From: Gemmatimonadota bacterium
GTDB taxonomy: Bacteria; Gemmatimonadota; Gemmatimonadetes; Palauibacterales; Palauibacteraceae
Length of the DNA: 64,000 bases
Reading direction: 5' to 3'
Assembly: GCA_022825725.1 (NCBI GenBank)
Contig: JAJDWE010000031.1
Coordinates: forward strand, 62,001-126,000
Below are positions 34,684 to 45,460 of the stretch, piece by piece; position 1 is the first letter of the stretch, and each line of letters starts with the position of its first letter. Position numbers and translations under genes: made by a program. The notes below the pieces were generated by a model, which had not been told where the DNA came from, did no database searches, and was given only the letters and a program-made list of their open reading frames with translations.

Positions 34684-35793
34684 CTACCTGAGAATCACTC
34701 TGAGCACGTCGTTTCCCACGGCCCACACCATGAGGGCGAGGACGAAGACCATCCCCACCGTCGTGAACCGCATGCGCGCCTGGACGCTGAGCGCCCGGCC
34801 GCGGACCGCCTCGATCCCCAGGAAGAGGAGGTGCCCCCCGTCGAGGACGGGAATCGGCAGCAGGTTGAAGATGGCGAGATTGATGCTGATGATCGCCATG
34901 AAACTCAGGAGTTCCCAGAATCCCGCGCGCGCCGCGCGTCCGGAGATCTCCCCGATCAGAATCGGGCCGCCGACCTCTCGCGCCGAACTCCGTCCCGTGA
35001 CGAGGTCTCCGAGGAACTGAAGGACGGCACCGCCCCAGTAGTTCGCGTTCGACCAGCCCTGACCCAGCGCCGCGACGGGGCCTGCTCGACCTCCATCGGC
35101 ACCGATGGTGATCCCGACGCGCCCGACCGTCCTCGATTCTCCCGTGAGGTCCGAGTATTGCTCGACGGCGTCGGGCGTCGCGACGAAGGTGAGTTGCTCC
35201 CCTCCCCGCTCCACGACGATGTCGACGGGCTCGCCCGCCCGGCGCTCGATCCGCATCGTCACCTGAGCGGGGTCGTGCACCGCCGCGCCATCCACGCGCA
35301 GGACCAGATCGTCGCTCCGAAGCCCCGCCTCCGCGGCGGGTGACCCCGGCGCGACCTCGGCGATCCGCGGCTCGAAGACGCCGCGCCCCATCGCGATCGC
35401 GGCGAAGGCGACGACCGCGAACATCCAGTTCATGATGACGCCGGCCGAGATGGCGAAGAAGCGGGCCCAGAGCGGCTTCCCGTCGAAGTCTCCGGGCCCC
35501 GGACGCGCTTCGCTCCGTGCCGTGTGTTCGGGGGCACCCCCGCCGCCGCCCTCGAGCGTCGACGTCACCTCCTCGTCCGCCATCCCGGCCATCTTGACGT
35601 AGCCGCCGAGGGGGATCCAAGAGAGGACATACTCCGTTCCGCCGCGCCGGAACCCCATCATCTTCGGGCCCAGGCCGATCGAAAACCGCGGCACGTCGAT
35701 CCCGACGCTCTTCGCGGCGGCGAAATGCCCCAGCTCGTGCACGAAGATGAGCACGCCCAGGACAATGAGGGTTACCAGAATCGTTACGATCAC
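34684..35793 (-). CDS. rseP: Site-2 metalloprotease RseP
   Basis: A 369-aa membrane protease. HELGHF near 20 and the second metal motif NLLPIPVLDGGH near 322 frame the active site; one PDZ domain (AEVAPGSPAAEAGLRSDDLVLRVDG) lies between. It cuts transmembrane anti-sigma factors after a first periplasmic cut. The GTG start overlaps the dxr stop (GTGA), the common dxr-rseP pairing. Confidence 0.94.
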   Translation of the reverse strand: MIVTILVTLIVLGVLIFVHELGHFAAAKSVGIDVPRFSIGLGPKMMGFRRGGTEYVLSWIPLGGYVKMAGMADEEVTSTLEGGGGGAPEHTARSEARPGPGDFDGKPLWARFFAISAGVIMNWMFAVVAFAAIAMGRGVFEPRIAEVAPGSPAAEAGLRSDDLVLRVDGAAVHDPAQVTMRIERRAGEPVDIVVERGGEQLTFVATPDAVEQYSDLTGESRTVGRVGITIGADGGRAGPVAALGQGWSNANYWGGAVLQFLGDLVTGRSSAREVGGPILIGEISGRAARAGFWELLSFMAIISINLAIFNLLPIPVLDGGHLLFLGIEAVRGRALSVQARMRFTTVGMVFVLALMVWAVGNDVLRVILR

Positions 35794-36956
35794 TCAGCGT
35801 CTCCCGACTTGGACTCCCCGTGTGGGTCGCGGGCGATGGCGCGCGCCCGCGCGTCGACGCGCCGCGCATCCGCGACCGATTCGATGGCGCGCGACGAGAA
35901 CCGTTCAAGTGTACGAAGCACGACATCGGCGAGTTCCGTGAAGCCGATGTCCCCGGAGAGGAACCGCTCGACCGCCACCTCGTTGGCCGCGTTGAAGGCC
36001 ACCGGAAACTCGCCTCCCGCCCTTCCCGCCGCGACCCCCGCCCGGAAGAGGGGAAAATCGTCCTCCCGCACGGGCTCGAACTCCAGCGGACCATCCCGCA
36101 CGGGGTCGAACCCCGCCTCCTGCCGCGCGTCGTCCAGCCGGTCGGGGTAGCCGAGAGCCCACAGGATCGGGATCTCCATCGAGGGCCGGCCCAGCTGCGC
36201 CAGCGAGGAACCGTCCCTGAATTCGACGAGGGAATGGACGATCGATGTGGGATGCACGACGACCTCGATCCGCTCGTAGGGGAGGTCGAACAGCGTGTGC
36301 GCCTCGATGACCTCGAGCGCCTTGTTCGCCAGCGTCGCGGAGTCGATCGTGATCTTGGCTCCCATCGACCACGTGGGATGACGCAGGGCATCGGCCGGCG
36401 TGACGGTGGCGAGCCGACCCGCCGGCCACTCGCGGAAGGGACCGCCCGAAGCCGTGAGGGTGACGCGCGCCACCTCCGACACCGGACGCCCGGCCAGACA
36501 CTGGTGGACCGCGGAGTGCTCGCTGTCCACCGGCAGGAGTTCACCGCCTCCGCGGCGCAGCGCACGCATCACGAGCTCTCCGCCCGCCACGAGCGACTCC
36601 TTGTTGGCGAGTGCCAGCCGCTTCCCCGCTCCAAGCGCCGCCAGCGTCGCGTCGAGCCCGGCGAACCCGACGATCGCATTGAGAACGATGTCGATCCCGG
36701 ACGATCCGGCGGCCTCCGCGAGCGCATCGGCGCCAAACCGCCACTCTCCGCCCCATCGCGGCGCGAAGTCGTCCGGGGGCGGGGTCCCGAGCACGACGAA
36801 ATCGGGATCCCGGTCGAGCGCGAGCGCGTCGAGCGCCTCCCAGCTGCGGTTCGCCGTCAGGACGGCGGCGTGAAACCGCGCCGGGTGGCGGCGGATTACT
36901 TCGAGCGTGCCCGCGCCGACGGATCCCGTGGCGCCGAGGACGGCGACGCGCTTCAC
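35790..36956 (-). CDS. dxr: 1-deoxy-D-xylulose-5-phosphate reductoisomerase
   Basis: A 388-aa NADPH enzyme of the MEP isoprenoid pathway. KRVAVLGATGSVGAGTLEVIRRHP opens the Rossmann domain; NKESLVAGGE, PVDSEHSA and the flexible loop with HPTWSMGAKITIDSA follow. The GTG at 36954-36956 overlaps the cdsA stop (GTGA); an upstream open frame of 124 codons lies over cdsA and is rejected. Confidence 0.96.
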   Translation of the reverse strand: MKRVAVLGATGSVGAGTLEVIRRHPARFHAAVLTANRSWEALDALALDRDPDFVVLGTPPPDDFAPRWGGEWRFGADALAEAAGSSGIDIVLNAIVGFAGLDATLAALGAGKRLALANKESLVAGGELVMRALRRGGGELLPVDSEHSAVHQCLAGRPVSEVARVTLTASGGPFREWPAGRLATVTPADALRHPTWSMGAKITIDSATLANKALEVIEAHTLFDLPYERIEVVVHPTSIVHSLVEFRDGSSLAQLGRPSMEIPILWALGYPDRLDDARQEAGFDPVRDGPLEFEPVREDDFPLFRAGVAAGRAGGEFPVAFNAANEVAVERFLSGDIGFTELADVVLRTLERFSSRAIESVADARRVDARARAIARDPHGESKSGDAE

Positions 36957-37807
36957 GCGAAGAGGACGAGGAAGAGGAACGCGGCCGGGACCGCCCACAG
37001 GATGGAATCGAGCCGGTCCAGCATCCCGCCGTGCCCCGGAAGCAGGCCCGATGAGTCCTTTACGCCGCACTCGCGCTTGAGGGCGGATTCCACGAGATCG
37101 CCGACGATCGCCAATGCCGTCACGACGAATCCGAAGGCCAGCGTGGGCGCCAGCTCCAGCGTCCAGAGCTCCGGAAGGAGGAATCGCGGATAGAGGACGG
37201 CGGTGGCGAGGCCCGCCAGCAGCGCACTCACGGCGCCCGCTACCGTCTTGTTCGGGCTTATGCGCGGGGCGAGCGGGCGCTTCCCGAGAGCTCGTCCGCC
37301 GAGGTACGCCGCGGTGTCGGCAAGCCACGTGATGACGACCGGAAAAAAGAAGAGGAGCGTACCGGCCATCCGCCCAGCGCTCGCATCGGCGCCGGCCGGC
37401 AACAGGAGTCCGCCTTCGCGCAGGGGGAGCCCCAACGCGAGCAGCCCCCCGACGTAGAAGACTCCGAACGCCGTGCAGGCGGCGGCCCGGATCGGCCGCT
37501 CCGAGAGATCCGCGGTCGTGAGCGCGAGCACGGGGAAGAGGAGCATCAGACCCACCGCATAGAATCCACCGCTCTCGAGACCGCCCGCGAAGACGGCGAA
37601 GGGGAAGAGAAACGCGGCCACCGCTCCCGACAGGCCGAGGACCCGTGTCCCGGTACCGTGCATCATCGCGGCGAATTCCCGGTAACCGAGCGCGGCCGCG
37701 ACCCCCAGTCCGGTGACGAAAACGACCCCGCCGGCGTAGGTCACCAGGGCGCAGAGGGGGACTCCGACACCCGCGACCGCGAGTCTCTTGCGGAGGTTGG
37801 GACTCAT
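36953..37807 (-). CDS. cdsA: Phosphatidate cytidylyltransferase
   Basis: A 284-aa polytopic membrane protein (about seven helices) making CDP-diacylglycerol. The end carries the family signature: LGKRPLAPRISPNKTVAGA and GDLVESALKRECGVKDSSGLLPGHGGMLDRLDS. ATG at 37805-37807, 16 bases after uppS. Confidence 0.95.
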   Translation of the reverse strand: MSPNLRKRLAVAGVGVPLCALVTYAGGVVFVTGLGVAAALGYREFAAMMHGTGTRVLGLSGAVAAFLFPFAVFAGGLESGGFYAVGLMLLFPVLALTTADLSERPIRAAACTAFGVFYVGGLLALGLPLREGGLLLPAGADASAGRMAGTLLFFFPVVITWLADTAAYLGGRALGKRPLAPRISPNKTVAGAVSALLAGLATAVLYPRFLLPELWTLELAPTLAFGFVVTALAIVGDLVESALKRECGVKDSSGLLPGHGGMLDRLDSILWAVPAAFLFLVLFA

Positions 37808-37823
37808 GCCGAACCCGGCCCCA

Positions 37824-38558
37824 TCACGTCTTCACCAGCCCGAATCTCCGCTCCCGGCGCCGGTAGTCGACGAGCGCGCCGAAGAGGTGCTGCCGGGTGA
37901 AGTCGGGCCACAGGACGTCCGTCACGAAGAGTTCCGCGTACGCGAGCTGCCAGAGGAGGAAGTTGGAGATGCGCTGCTCCCCCGAGGTCCGGATCAGGAG
38001 GTCGGGATCCGGCCAGTCCCTCGTCAGGAGTTCGGACGCGAAGAGTTCGGCGTCGATCTCCTCCGGGGCCAGGTCGCCTTCCAGGCAACGCTGTGCGAGC
38101 GTTCGCGCCACACCCGCGAGCTCCGCCCGCGATCCATAGCTGATCGCGAGGTGCACTTCCAGGGCCGTTCCGCCCTCCGTCGAGGCCTCGAGTTCCGAGA
38201 TCGCCCGGCGGGCCTCGCCGGGAAGCCGAAGCCGGTCGCCGAACACGGTGACGCGGACTCCGTGCCTGACCAGAGCTTCGCGCTGACTCCGCACATACTC
38301 CTGGAGGAGTGTCATCAGCGCTTCCACCTCCATCGAAGGCCGGAACCAGTTTTCGTCCGAGAAGGCGTACAGGGTCAGGTGGGCCACGCCGGCCTCCACC
38401 GACCCTTCGATGATCTCGCGCACCGCCGTCATGCCCGCGCGGTGCCCCTCCCATCTCGGCAGGCCACGCTGTCTCGCCCAGCGGCCGTTCCCGTCCATGA
38501 TGACGGCGACATGGGTCGGCACTTCCCCCTGCCGGACGGTTTCCAGGGCCGCCGTCAT
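37824..38558 (-). CDS. uppS: Undecaprenyl-diphosphate synthase
   Basis: A 244-aa cis-prenyltransferase supplying the lipid carrier for peptidoglycan and other surface polymers. HVAVIMDGNGRWARQRG opens the catalytic region, and the end LLIRTSGEQRISNFLLWQLAYAELFV is diagnostic. The ATG at 38556-38558 has GGGGAG nine bases upstream. ATG at 38577-38579 and TTG at 38586-38588 are in frame but lack a good ribosome site. Confidence 0.94.
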   Translation of the reverse strand: MTAALETVRQGEVPTHVAVIMDGNGRWARQRGLPRWEGHRAGMTAVREIIEGSVEAGVAHLTLYAFSDENWFRPSMEVEALMTLLQEYVRSQREALVRHGVRVTVFGDRLRLPGEARRAISELEASTEGGTALEVHLAISYGSRAELAGVARTLAQRCLEGDLAPEEIDAELFASELLTRDWPDPDLLIRTSGEQRISNFLLWQLAYAELFVTDVLWPDFTRQHLFGALVDYRRRERRFGLVKT

Positions 38559-38593
38559 GCCGTTCTTCTCCCCGCTCATGCGGCCCAAGCTCG

Positions 38594-38609
38594 CCCCGCA
38601 CGGGCGGGG
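38594..38609 (-). terminator. Hairpin between thiI and uppS
   Basis: The minus strand has CCCCGC, CGT, GCGGGG: a 6-bp stem with a tiny loop in the 70-base gap, with no U-run. Weak evidence for termination; it may stabilise the end of the thiI message or block upstream ribosomes. Confidence 0.25.
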
Positions 38610-38628
38610 GTGTCAAAACAGGCGGCGA

Positions 38629-40116
38629 TCAGTCGATCTCCGCCCCGTCTCGCGCGACGCGCCGCATGCGGGGCGCCCCACCGAGGAAGGAGTAGGCCTC
38701 GTATCCCGCGCGCTGCATGACCTCGGCCAGGTAGGCCGTTCGCACGCCCTCCGCACAGCAGAGCACGTAGGTCGCGTCGCGATCGAGTTCGCCGAAATCC
38801 CGCTCGAGTTGCGGGAGATCGCGGCGGGTCGCGCCCGGCCAGTGCCAGGCCTCGAAGGCGTCGCGGGCGCGGGTGTCGAGGATGACCGCGCCGTCGGGCA
38901 CCTCGACCACATACAGTGACGCGCCGACCATCGACTCCGGACGCAGGGCGCGCACGTCGTGCACGGACGCGTCGGCGACCGCCTCGCCCAGTTCCTCGAA
39001 ACCCACGGCCGACTCCTGCGCCTCGGCGGCCTCCGGCGACGACGCTGTGACCGGCCGGTGCGGCACGAGGTCGCAGTACTCGCGCACACGGGCGGACAGG
39101 TCGTACGTGCCGATCTCCCGCGCACGGTCGAGAATCTCCTCCTTGTGGAATCCGAGCAGGGGTCGGAGCACCGGGAGCGAGGAGGCATTCTCGATCGCGC
39201 GGAGATTGCGGAGAGTCTGCGAGGAAACCTGTCCGACCGACTCGCCCGTGACGATCGCGTCGGCGCCGATGCGTTCCCCGATCCTCGCGGCGGCGCGGTA
39301 CATCATCCGCTTGAGGACGACCTGCAGGTATGCGGGCTTGGCGCGGGCCCGCATGGCCTCGACGACCGGTCCGAACTCGAGAACGTGCAGCCGGGGCCGG
39401 GTTCCGTAGCTCCAGCGATCCGCCAGCACCTTCGTCACCTCCACGACCATCCGCTCGTACGCGCTTCCGCCGAGGTTGCAGAAGACGTAGTCGAGGCGAA
39501 TCCCCCGGCGCAGCGCCATCCAGGCGGCCACGGCCGAATCGAAACCGCCGGAGATGAGGGCGAACGCATGTCCCTGTACTCCGAGCGGCAGGCCGGACGG
39601 TCCCCGAACCCGATCCTCGTGAAAGAACACCCGGTCATCGCGGACCTCGACGAACACCGTGATGTCCGGATCCCCGAGGTCCACGGTGGCGCCGGGGTTG
39701 AGGGCCGCCCCGAGGCGCTGCTGGATATCCGAGGAGGAAAAGCCGTGTGACCCGGAGCGGCGCGCCCGAACGGCATAGCTCCGGCCCCGCACGGATTCGG
39801 CGAAGAGGGCCGTGCCGGTGGCGACGATCGTGTCGAGGTCCGCCTCGCACTCGCCGGCCAGCAGGGAACAACTGGACACGCCGAAGGTGCGCAGCAGGGG
39901 ATCGAGAAAGGCCGGGTTCGGGCCCTCGATATGGAAACGGCTCCAGCCTGGCTCGAGGACGGCGTCGATCCCTTCGGATTCGAACGCGTCGCGCAGGTTC
40001 GTCGCAAGCCGGTTCTGGAAGCGCGACCGCGTCCGGCGCGCCTTGGTCGAGAGCTCGCCGGAGAATCGTACAAGGGCCCGAACGGGCCCGGCTCCGAGTT
40101 CGTGTTGCGCGGCCAT
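38629..40116 (-). CDS. thiI: tRNA 4-thiouridine synthase ThiI with rhodanese domain
   Basis: A 495-aa sulfurtransferase that makes s4U8 in tRNA and can feed sulfur to thiamine synthesis. N-terminal ferredoxin-like and THUMP regions, the PP-loop SGGFDSAVAAW at about 190, and a C-terminal rhodanese domain with the CxxG-like loop in YVLCCAEGVRTAYLAE. ATG at 40114-40116 is the only candidate. It lies just six bases (CTCGTT) after the tRNA 3' end and has no Shine-Dalgarno sequence, so it must be initiated in an unusual way. Confidence 0.92.
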   Translation of the reverse strand: MAAQHELGAGPVRALVRFSGELSTKARRTRSRFQNRLATNLRDAFESEGIDAVLEPGWSRFHIEGPNPAFLDPLLRTFGVSSCSLLAGECEADLDTIVATGTALFAESVRGRSYAVRARRSGSHGFSSSDIQQRLGAALNPGATVDLGDPDITVFVEVRDDRVFFHEDRVRGPSGLPLGVQGHAFALISGGFDSAVAAWMALRRGIRLDYVFCNLGGSAYERMVVEVTKVLADRWSYGTRPRLHVLEFGPVVEAMRARAKPAYLQVVLKRMMYRAAARIGERIGADAIVTGESVGQVSSQTLRNLRAIENASSLPVLRPLLGFHKEEILDRAREIGTYDLSARVREYCDLVPHRPVTASSPEAAEAQESAVGFEELGEAVADASVHDVRALRPESMVGASLYVVEVPDGAVILDTRARDAFEAWHWPGATRRDLPQLERDFGELDRDATYVLCCAEGVRTAYLAEVMQRAGYEAYSFLGGAPRMRRVARDGAEID

Positions 40117-40122
40117 AACGAG

Positions 40123-40196
40123 TGGCAGGGGGGGGATTTGAACCCCCGACCCAGGGCTTATGAGTCCCTTGCTCTACCAGGCTGAGCTACCCTGCC
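40123..40196 (-). tRNA. tRNA with CAU anticodon (Met or Ile2)
   Basis: A 74-base cloverleaf: acceptor GGCAGGG/CCCTGCC, D-arm with AGCCTGGTAGAGC, anticodon loop CTCATAA (anticodon CAT), T-arm GGGGG-TTCAAAT-CCCCC and discriminator A; CCA is not encoded. The anticodon stem AGGGA/GCCCT has one A-G mismatch. It lacks the three consecutive G-C pairs next to the loop that mark initiators, so it is elongator tRNA-Met or tRNA-Ile2 (whose C34 would be lysidine). U8, the target of ThiI, is present. Confidence 0.93.
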
Positions 40197-40216
40197 GGTG
40201 CACAAATGGGTCCGCT

Positions 40217-40244
40217 ATCCTACACGTCGTGGCGCGCGGGGCAA
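40217..40244 (-). promoter_or_regulatory. Promoter of the tRNA-thiI unit
   Basis: TTGCCC (40239-40244; 4 of 6) and TAGGAT (40217-40222; 4 of 6) are 16 bases apart, with the -10 ending 20 bases before the mature tRNA. The start point expected near 40209 gives a short 5' leader for RNase P. It separates the tRNA unit from ftsB upstream. Confidence 0.5.
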
Positions 40245-40290
40245 GCCGCCGGCCCCGGGTGCGTCCGGGCGTTGCGCGTCTTGCCACATC

Positions 40291-40634
40291 TCAGGGTACG
40301 TTCACCTGCGGGGGCGTCGCGGAGGCGGGGTCCCCCCGGTCTCCGAGGTCGACGAACCGCACCAGGATCTCTTGCGGCCGGACGAAGCCGTACCGTTCCC
40401 GAGAGACGCGCTCGATCGCCCAGGCGTTCGACACGAGACTGTCGGCCCAGGCCCGGATCGACGCGAGTTCATCGTTGCGGGCCGTCATCTCCGCTTTCCT
40501 CGATTCGATTTCCCCCTCCAGTCGAACCAGATCGGCTCTCGTGTATTCTCCGCCCACCATCCAGTAGTAGCCCGCTCCGATGAGGGCGATGAAGGTGATG
40601 GCCCGCGTGAGCCGACGGTTGGCCGCCTCCGCCA

Positions 40635-40635
<1 letters not shown>
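40291..40635 (-). CDS. Septum formation initiator family (FtsB/DivIC-like) protein
   Basis: A 114-aa protein: short cytoplasmic end, one membrane helix (AITFIALIGAGYYWMVGG), then a coiled coil (LVRLEGEIESRKAEMTARNDELASI) and the family motif ERYGFVRPQEILVRF. The FtsB/DivIC family links the divisome late proteins. The ATG overlaps the eno stop (TGATG) and GGAGG is six bases upstream. eno-ftsB is a widely conserved neighbour pair. Confidence 0.9.
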
Positions 40636-42077
<1,442 letters not shown>

Positions 42078-42809
42078 CTATTTGGACGCGCCGCCGCCCG
42101 ATCCTGCCTCCGGGAGCATCGCCTCGATGGCGGCGCGGGTCTTGCGCAGCAACGTCTTCCGGTCGGCCGGCTCCACGACTTCCGGCCGAATCGCCGGCCC
42201 CAGCCGCACGGTGATGGAGCCGCGCCTCACCCGCTTCGCGCCGGGCGGATAGATGCGCTGGCCGCCATCGAGGGCCGCGGGAACCAGGGGCGCCGGCGTC
42301 GCCAGGGCGAGGGCGAAGGCACCTCGCCGGAAACGCCCCAGCTGGCCGTCACGCGACCGGGTCCCCTCCGGAAACAGCACGAGAGTCAACTGCTCGGCCT
42401 GCATCCGGTCGCCCGCCTCCCGAAGCGTTTCTTTCGCGCTGCGGGCCCGGTCGCGGTCGATGAGCACATGCCCCGCGGAACGCATGCCCACCGAGAGCAT
42501 CGGGATGTTCCCCAACTCCCGCTTCGCGATGAAGCGCACGGACGCGGGGAGGCCCGCGATGAGCGCCCAGATATCGAAGTACGACTGGTGGTTCGCGACG
42601 ATGATCTGGGTCCCGGAGGGATGGAGATGGTCGAGACCGTGCACCTTGACGCGCACGCCCGCGGCCGCGAGCGCGGAGCGAGCCCAGCCGCGATTGGCAC
42701 GATCCATCCAGACCCGCCCTCCGCCGACGAGGGCAACCACCGCCGCCATGGCTCCGAAGAAGATCGTCGCAAGCACGAGCGTAACGTAGAAGACCGCCGT
42801 CCTGATCAA
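42078..42809 (-). CDS. 1-acyl-sn-glycerol-3-phosphate acyltransferase
   Basis: A 243-aa membrane acyltransferase (PlsC type). Membrane segment at about 5-30, HX4D motif NHQSYFD, FIAKRELG, and the PEGTRSRDGQL block that binds the phosphate; the C-terminal VPAALDGGQ is typical. It makes phosphatidate, which feeds CdsA elsewhere in the window. TTG start overlapping the thiL stop (TTGA). Confidence 0.9.
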   Translation of the reverse strand: MIRTAVFYVTLVLATIFFGAMAAVVALVGGGRVWMDRANRGWARSALAAAGVRVKVHGLDHLHPSGTQIIVANHQSYFDIWALIAGLPASVRFIAKRELGNIPMLSVGMRSAGHVLIDRDRARSAKETLREAGDRMQAEQLTLVLFPEGTRSRDGQLGRFRRGAFALALATPAPLVPAALDGGQRIYPPGAKRVRRGSITVRLGPAIRPEVVEPADRKTLLRKTRAAIEAMLPEAGSGGGASK

Positions 42810-43816
42810 CGCCCGGCCTCGAAATGATCGAACCCCGCGGGCAGCGCCGGATTCAACCGCCCGCTCACGGTCAGCCCCTCCCCTTCGCGCGCCCTCCCGA
42901 CCCGTGTGAGCGGGAGGTCGAAGGCGACGGCGAACGCCCGCTCCACCTCCTGCATGGCTCCGGCCGGTACGGCGAAGAGCAGTTCGTAGTCCTCACCGCC
43001 AGCAAGGAGGAGGTGTTCCGCCGCCGGCGCCTGACGGAATCCGTCGAGGGCGGGGGCGGCCGGGAGGCGATCCGCCTCGATTTCCAGGGCGACTCCGGAA
43101 GCCGCCGCGAGGTGGCGCGCATCCCGCATCACACCGTCCGATAGATCGATCGCCGCGTGGATCCGGACCCGATCCCGGAGCCACAGCGCTTCCTCGATCC
43201 TGGGGCGCGGGCGGTCGAAGGCCCGACGGGCCCGCGGGTCCGGCTCCAGCCCCCGTTCCAGATCGCGCAGGGCAGCCCCGGCCGCCCCGAGTTCGCCGGT
43301 CACCCACAACTCGTCACCCGGGCGCGCGCCGCGCCGCGTCGTCGGTGTCGCCGCGCAGCCGAGGACGGTGACGTCGAGAAAGACGGGACCCGGCGACGCG
43401 ACGAGGTCGCCGCCGAGAACCTCCGCGCCGACCCGCCCGGCGATCTCTCCCACGCCCCGTCCGAGCGCCGCGGCGATCTCGACGTCGAGTTCGGGGGGCA
43501 GCGCCGCCGCCACGACGAGGCCGACGGGGGCCGCGGCCATGGCCGCGAGATCGCTCAGCGCCGACGCGGCCGCACGGTATCCGATCGTTTCCCACGTCAT
43601 CCATTCGCGGCGAAAGTGGATCCCCTCCACGCTCGCGTCGCAGCTCACCACGACCTGCGTGTCATCCGGAGGACGAAAGGCCGCGGCGTCATCCCCCACC
43701 GGCACCGTGATGGCGGCCGCGTCCCCGCGGGCGGCGTGCGCGCCCGCTCCGTCCAGGAAGGCCCGAATGCGCGCGGTTTCGGGCCCCTCCGCGAGCGCCG
43801 GACCAGCGACGTTCAT
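42806..43816 (-). CDS. thiL: Thiamine-monophosphate kinase
   Basis: A 336-aa PurM-fold kinase making thiamine diphosphate. VGDDAAAFRP, DASVEGIHFRREWMTWETIGYRAAASALSDLAAMAA, and the substrate loop AIDLSDGVMRDA are intact; ends GGEDYELLFAV. ATG overlaps the nnrDE stop (ATGA). Confidence 0.95.
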   Translation of the reverse strand: MNVAGPALAEGPETARIRAFLDGAGAHAARGDAAAITVPVGDDAAAFRPPDDTQVVVSCDASVEGIHFRREWMTWETIGYRAAASALSDLAAMAAAPVGLVVAAALPPELDVEIAAALGRGVGEIAGRVGAEVLGGDLVASPGPVFLDVTVLGCAATPTTRRGARPGDELWVTGELGAAGAALRDLERGLEPDPRARRAFDRPRPRIEEALWLRDRVRIHAAIDLSDGVMRDARHLAAASGVALEIEADRLPAAPALDGFRQAPAAEHLLLAGGEDYELLFAVPAGAMQEVERAFAVAFDLPLTRVGRAREGEGLTVSGRLNPALPAGFDHFEAGR

Positions 43817-45411
43817 CCGACCTGGTCTCCGGTCGCAGCCGCGGGCAACGCGGGGAGGGCGAGGTTGACGCCGGGCCAGGCTCCGGATCGCAGTCTTCCC
43901 AGGGCCCGGCGCGCCGCCGGCAGCGCATCCGGCACATCCGCCGCGGATCCGCCGATCTCGTCCACGCCGCGCACAATGGCGAGCGCCGTGAGCGTCAGGG
44001 CGGCGGACGCCGCGTCGGCGGGATCGAGGCCGGACGCGAGGCAGGCGCCACAGACGCCGGTCAGCACGTCCCCCATGCCGCCGCTCGCGAACGCCGGACT
44101 CACCAGCGTCGTCGCGAGCAGTTCACCCCCGGGCCGCGCCACCCAGGTCGGTGCGCCCTTGAGCAGGACGGTCGCCTGCGCCGCGTCGGCCAGCCGCCGG
44201 GCCGCGGCCGGGGCATCCTCGCGCACTTCGCCGACCGATGTTCCGAGCAACCGCGCCATCTCGCCGGGATGCGGCGTCAGGAGGACGGGTCGCCGCGGAG
44301 CCGGCGGACCGAGCGGCGCCCCTGCCTCCGCGGCCTCCGCCGAAAGCACGTTCAGAGCGTCCGCATCGATGACCAGCGGGACAGACCCTTCCTCCAGCAC
44401 GCGTTGCATCAACGCTGTTCGCTCCGGCCCCGTTCCCAGACCCGGTCCGACCGCGACCGCGCCGGCCCAGCTCAGCGCCGACCGCACCGCCTCGGACATG
44501 GACCAGTCCACGAATACGGCCTCCGGCACGCTGGTCTGCACGACCTCCCGGTTCTCCGGGGCGCTCACGACGCGCACGATGCCGACCCCCGCGCGGATCG
44601 CCGCACGGGCCGCAAGCACCACGGCCCCGGCCATGCCCCGCTCCCCGCCGACGATCGCGAGATAGCCCGCGTCGCCCTTGTGGCCGTCCGCGGGCCGCAC
44701 CCCGAGCAGGCCGGCCACCCACGCCGCCGTCACCGCCCGCGCCGTCGGCGCCGCCGCGGGTGGCGGAAAGCCGATTTCCACGGAGACCAGATCGCCGATG
44801 CGTTCGCGAGCCGGCAACCTCAGGAGACCCAGCTTCGGCCACCCGAAGGTGACGGTCAGGTCGGCCCGGATCGCGGCACCCGGCACGCGGCCCGTGGTAA
44901 AGTCCACGCCGCTGGGACCGTCCGCGGAGACCACGGCGGCCCGGGCGGCGTTCACGCGCTCGATCATCCTCGCCTGGGGCGGGCGGGGCGCCATCGTCAG
45001 CCCCGTCCCCAGGATGCCGTCGATGACGATGTCCGCTGCTGCGAGTTCCCGCTCCAGCGCTTCCGACGGCTCGAGCGTCAGTTTCCAGCCCGCGAGGACA
45101 TCCGGATCCGGGGTGCGGCTCCCGCATTGGACGAACCCGACGGATCGCCCCCAGGCGGAAAGAGTCCGTCCGGCCACGAGGGCGTCCGCGCCGTTGTCAC
45201 CGCTTCCCGCAAGCACCGCGACCCGGCCGGCGGGGAACCGTTCGTGCACGTGCCGCGCCAGGGCTCGTCCCGCGTTTTCGATCAGCGCGCGTTCGGGTAT
45301 CGCCCCCGATTCGACGGCGACGCGATCGATCTCCGCCATCTCGACCGCGGTGGGCAGCCACACCTCCCGCGCGGCACAGCGCCACCAGTCCGCTGGCGGG
45401 AAGGCGGGCAC
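43813..45411 (-). CDS. Bifunctional NAD(P)H-hydrate epimerase / dehydratase
   Basis: About 532 aa: an N-terminal NnrE domain (TAVEMAEIDRVAVESG, GSGDNGADALVAGR) that epimerises damaged NAD(P)H hydrates and a C-terminal NnrD dehydratase (GHKGDAGYLAIVGGERGMAGAVVLAA; GGMGDVLTGVCGA). It repairs redox cofactors. The start is uncertain: GTG at 45409-45411 is used; GTG at 45361-45363 gives MWLPTAVEM, closest to homologues; GTG at 45502-45504 overlaps the zinc-ribbon gene. Confidence 0.9.
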   Translation of the reverse strand: MPAFPPADWWRCAAREVWLPTAVEMAEIDRVAVESGAIPERALIENAGRALARHVHERFPAGRVAVLAGSGDNGADALVAGRTLSAWGRSVGFVQCGSRTPDPDVLAGWKLTLEPSEALERELAAADIVIDGILGTGLTMAPRPPQARMIERVNAARAAVVSADGPSGVDFTTGRVPGAAIRADLTVTFGWPKLGLLRLPARERIGDLVSVEIGFPPPAAAPTARAVTAAWVAGLLGVRPADGHKGDAGYLAIVGGERGMAGAVVLAARAAIRAGVGIVRVVSAPENREVVQTSVPEAVFVDWSMSEAVRSALSWAGAVAVGPGLGTGPERTALMQRVLEEGSVPLVIDADALNVLSAEAAEAGAPLGPPAPRRPVLLTPHPGEMARLLGTSVGEVREDAPAAARRLADAAQATVLLKGAPTWVARPGGELLATTLVSPAFASGGMGDVLTGVCGACLASGLDPADAASAALTLTALAIVRGVDEIGGSAADVPDALPAARRALGRLRSGAWPGVNLALPALPAAATGDQVG

Positions 45412-45460
45412 CCGGCTGGCGGGACTCCGCGCGGTATCGACGGAGTCTCCGCCGGGGAGG

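Noticed and set aside
40123-40196. Initiator tRNA-fMet
   Set aside because: The anticodon stem lacks the three G-C pairs next to the loop and the 1-72 position is a normal G-C pair.
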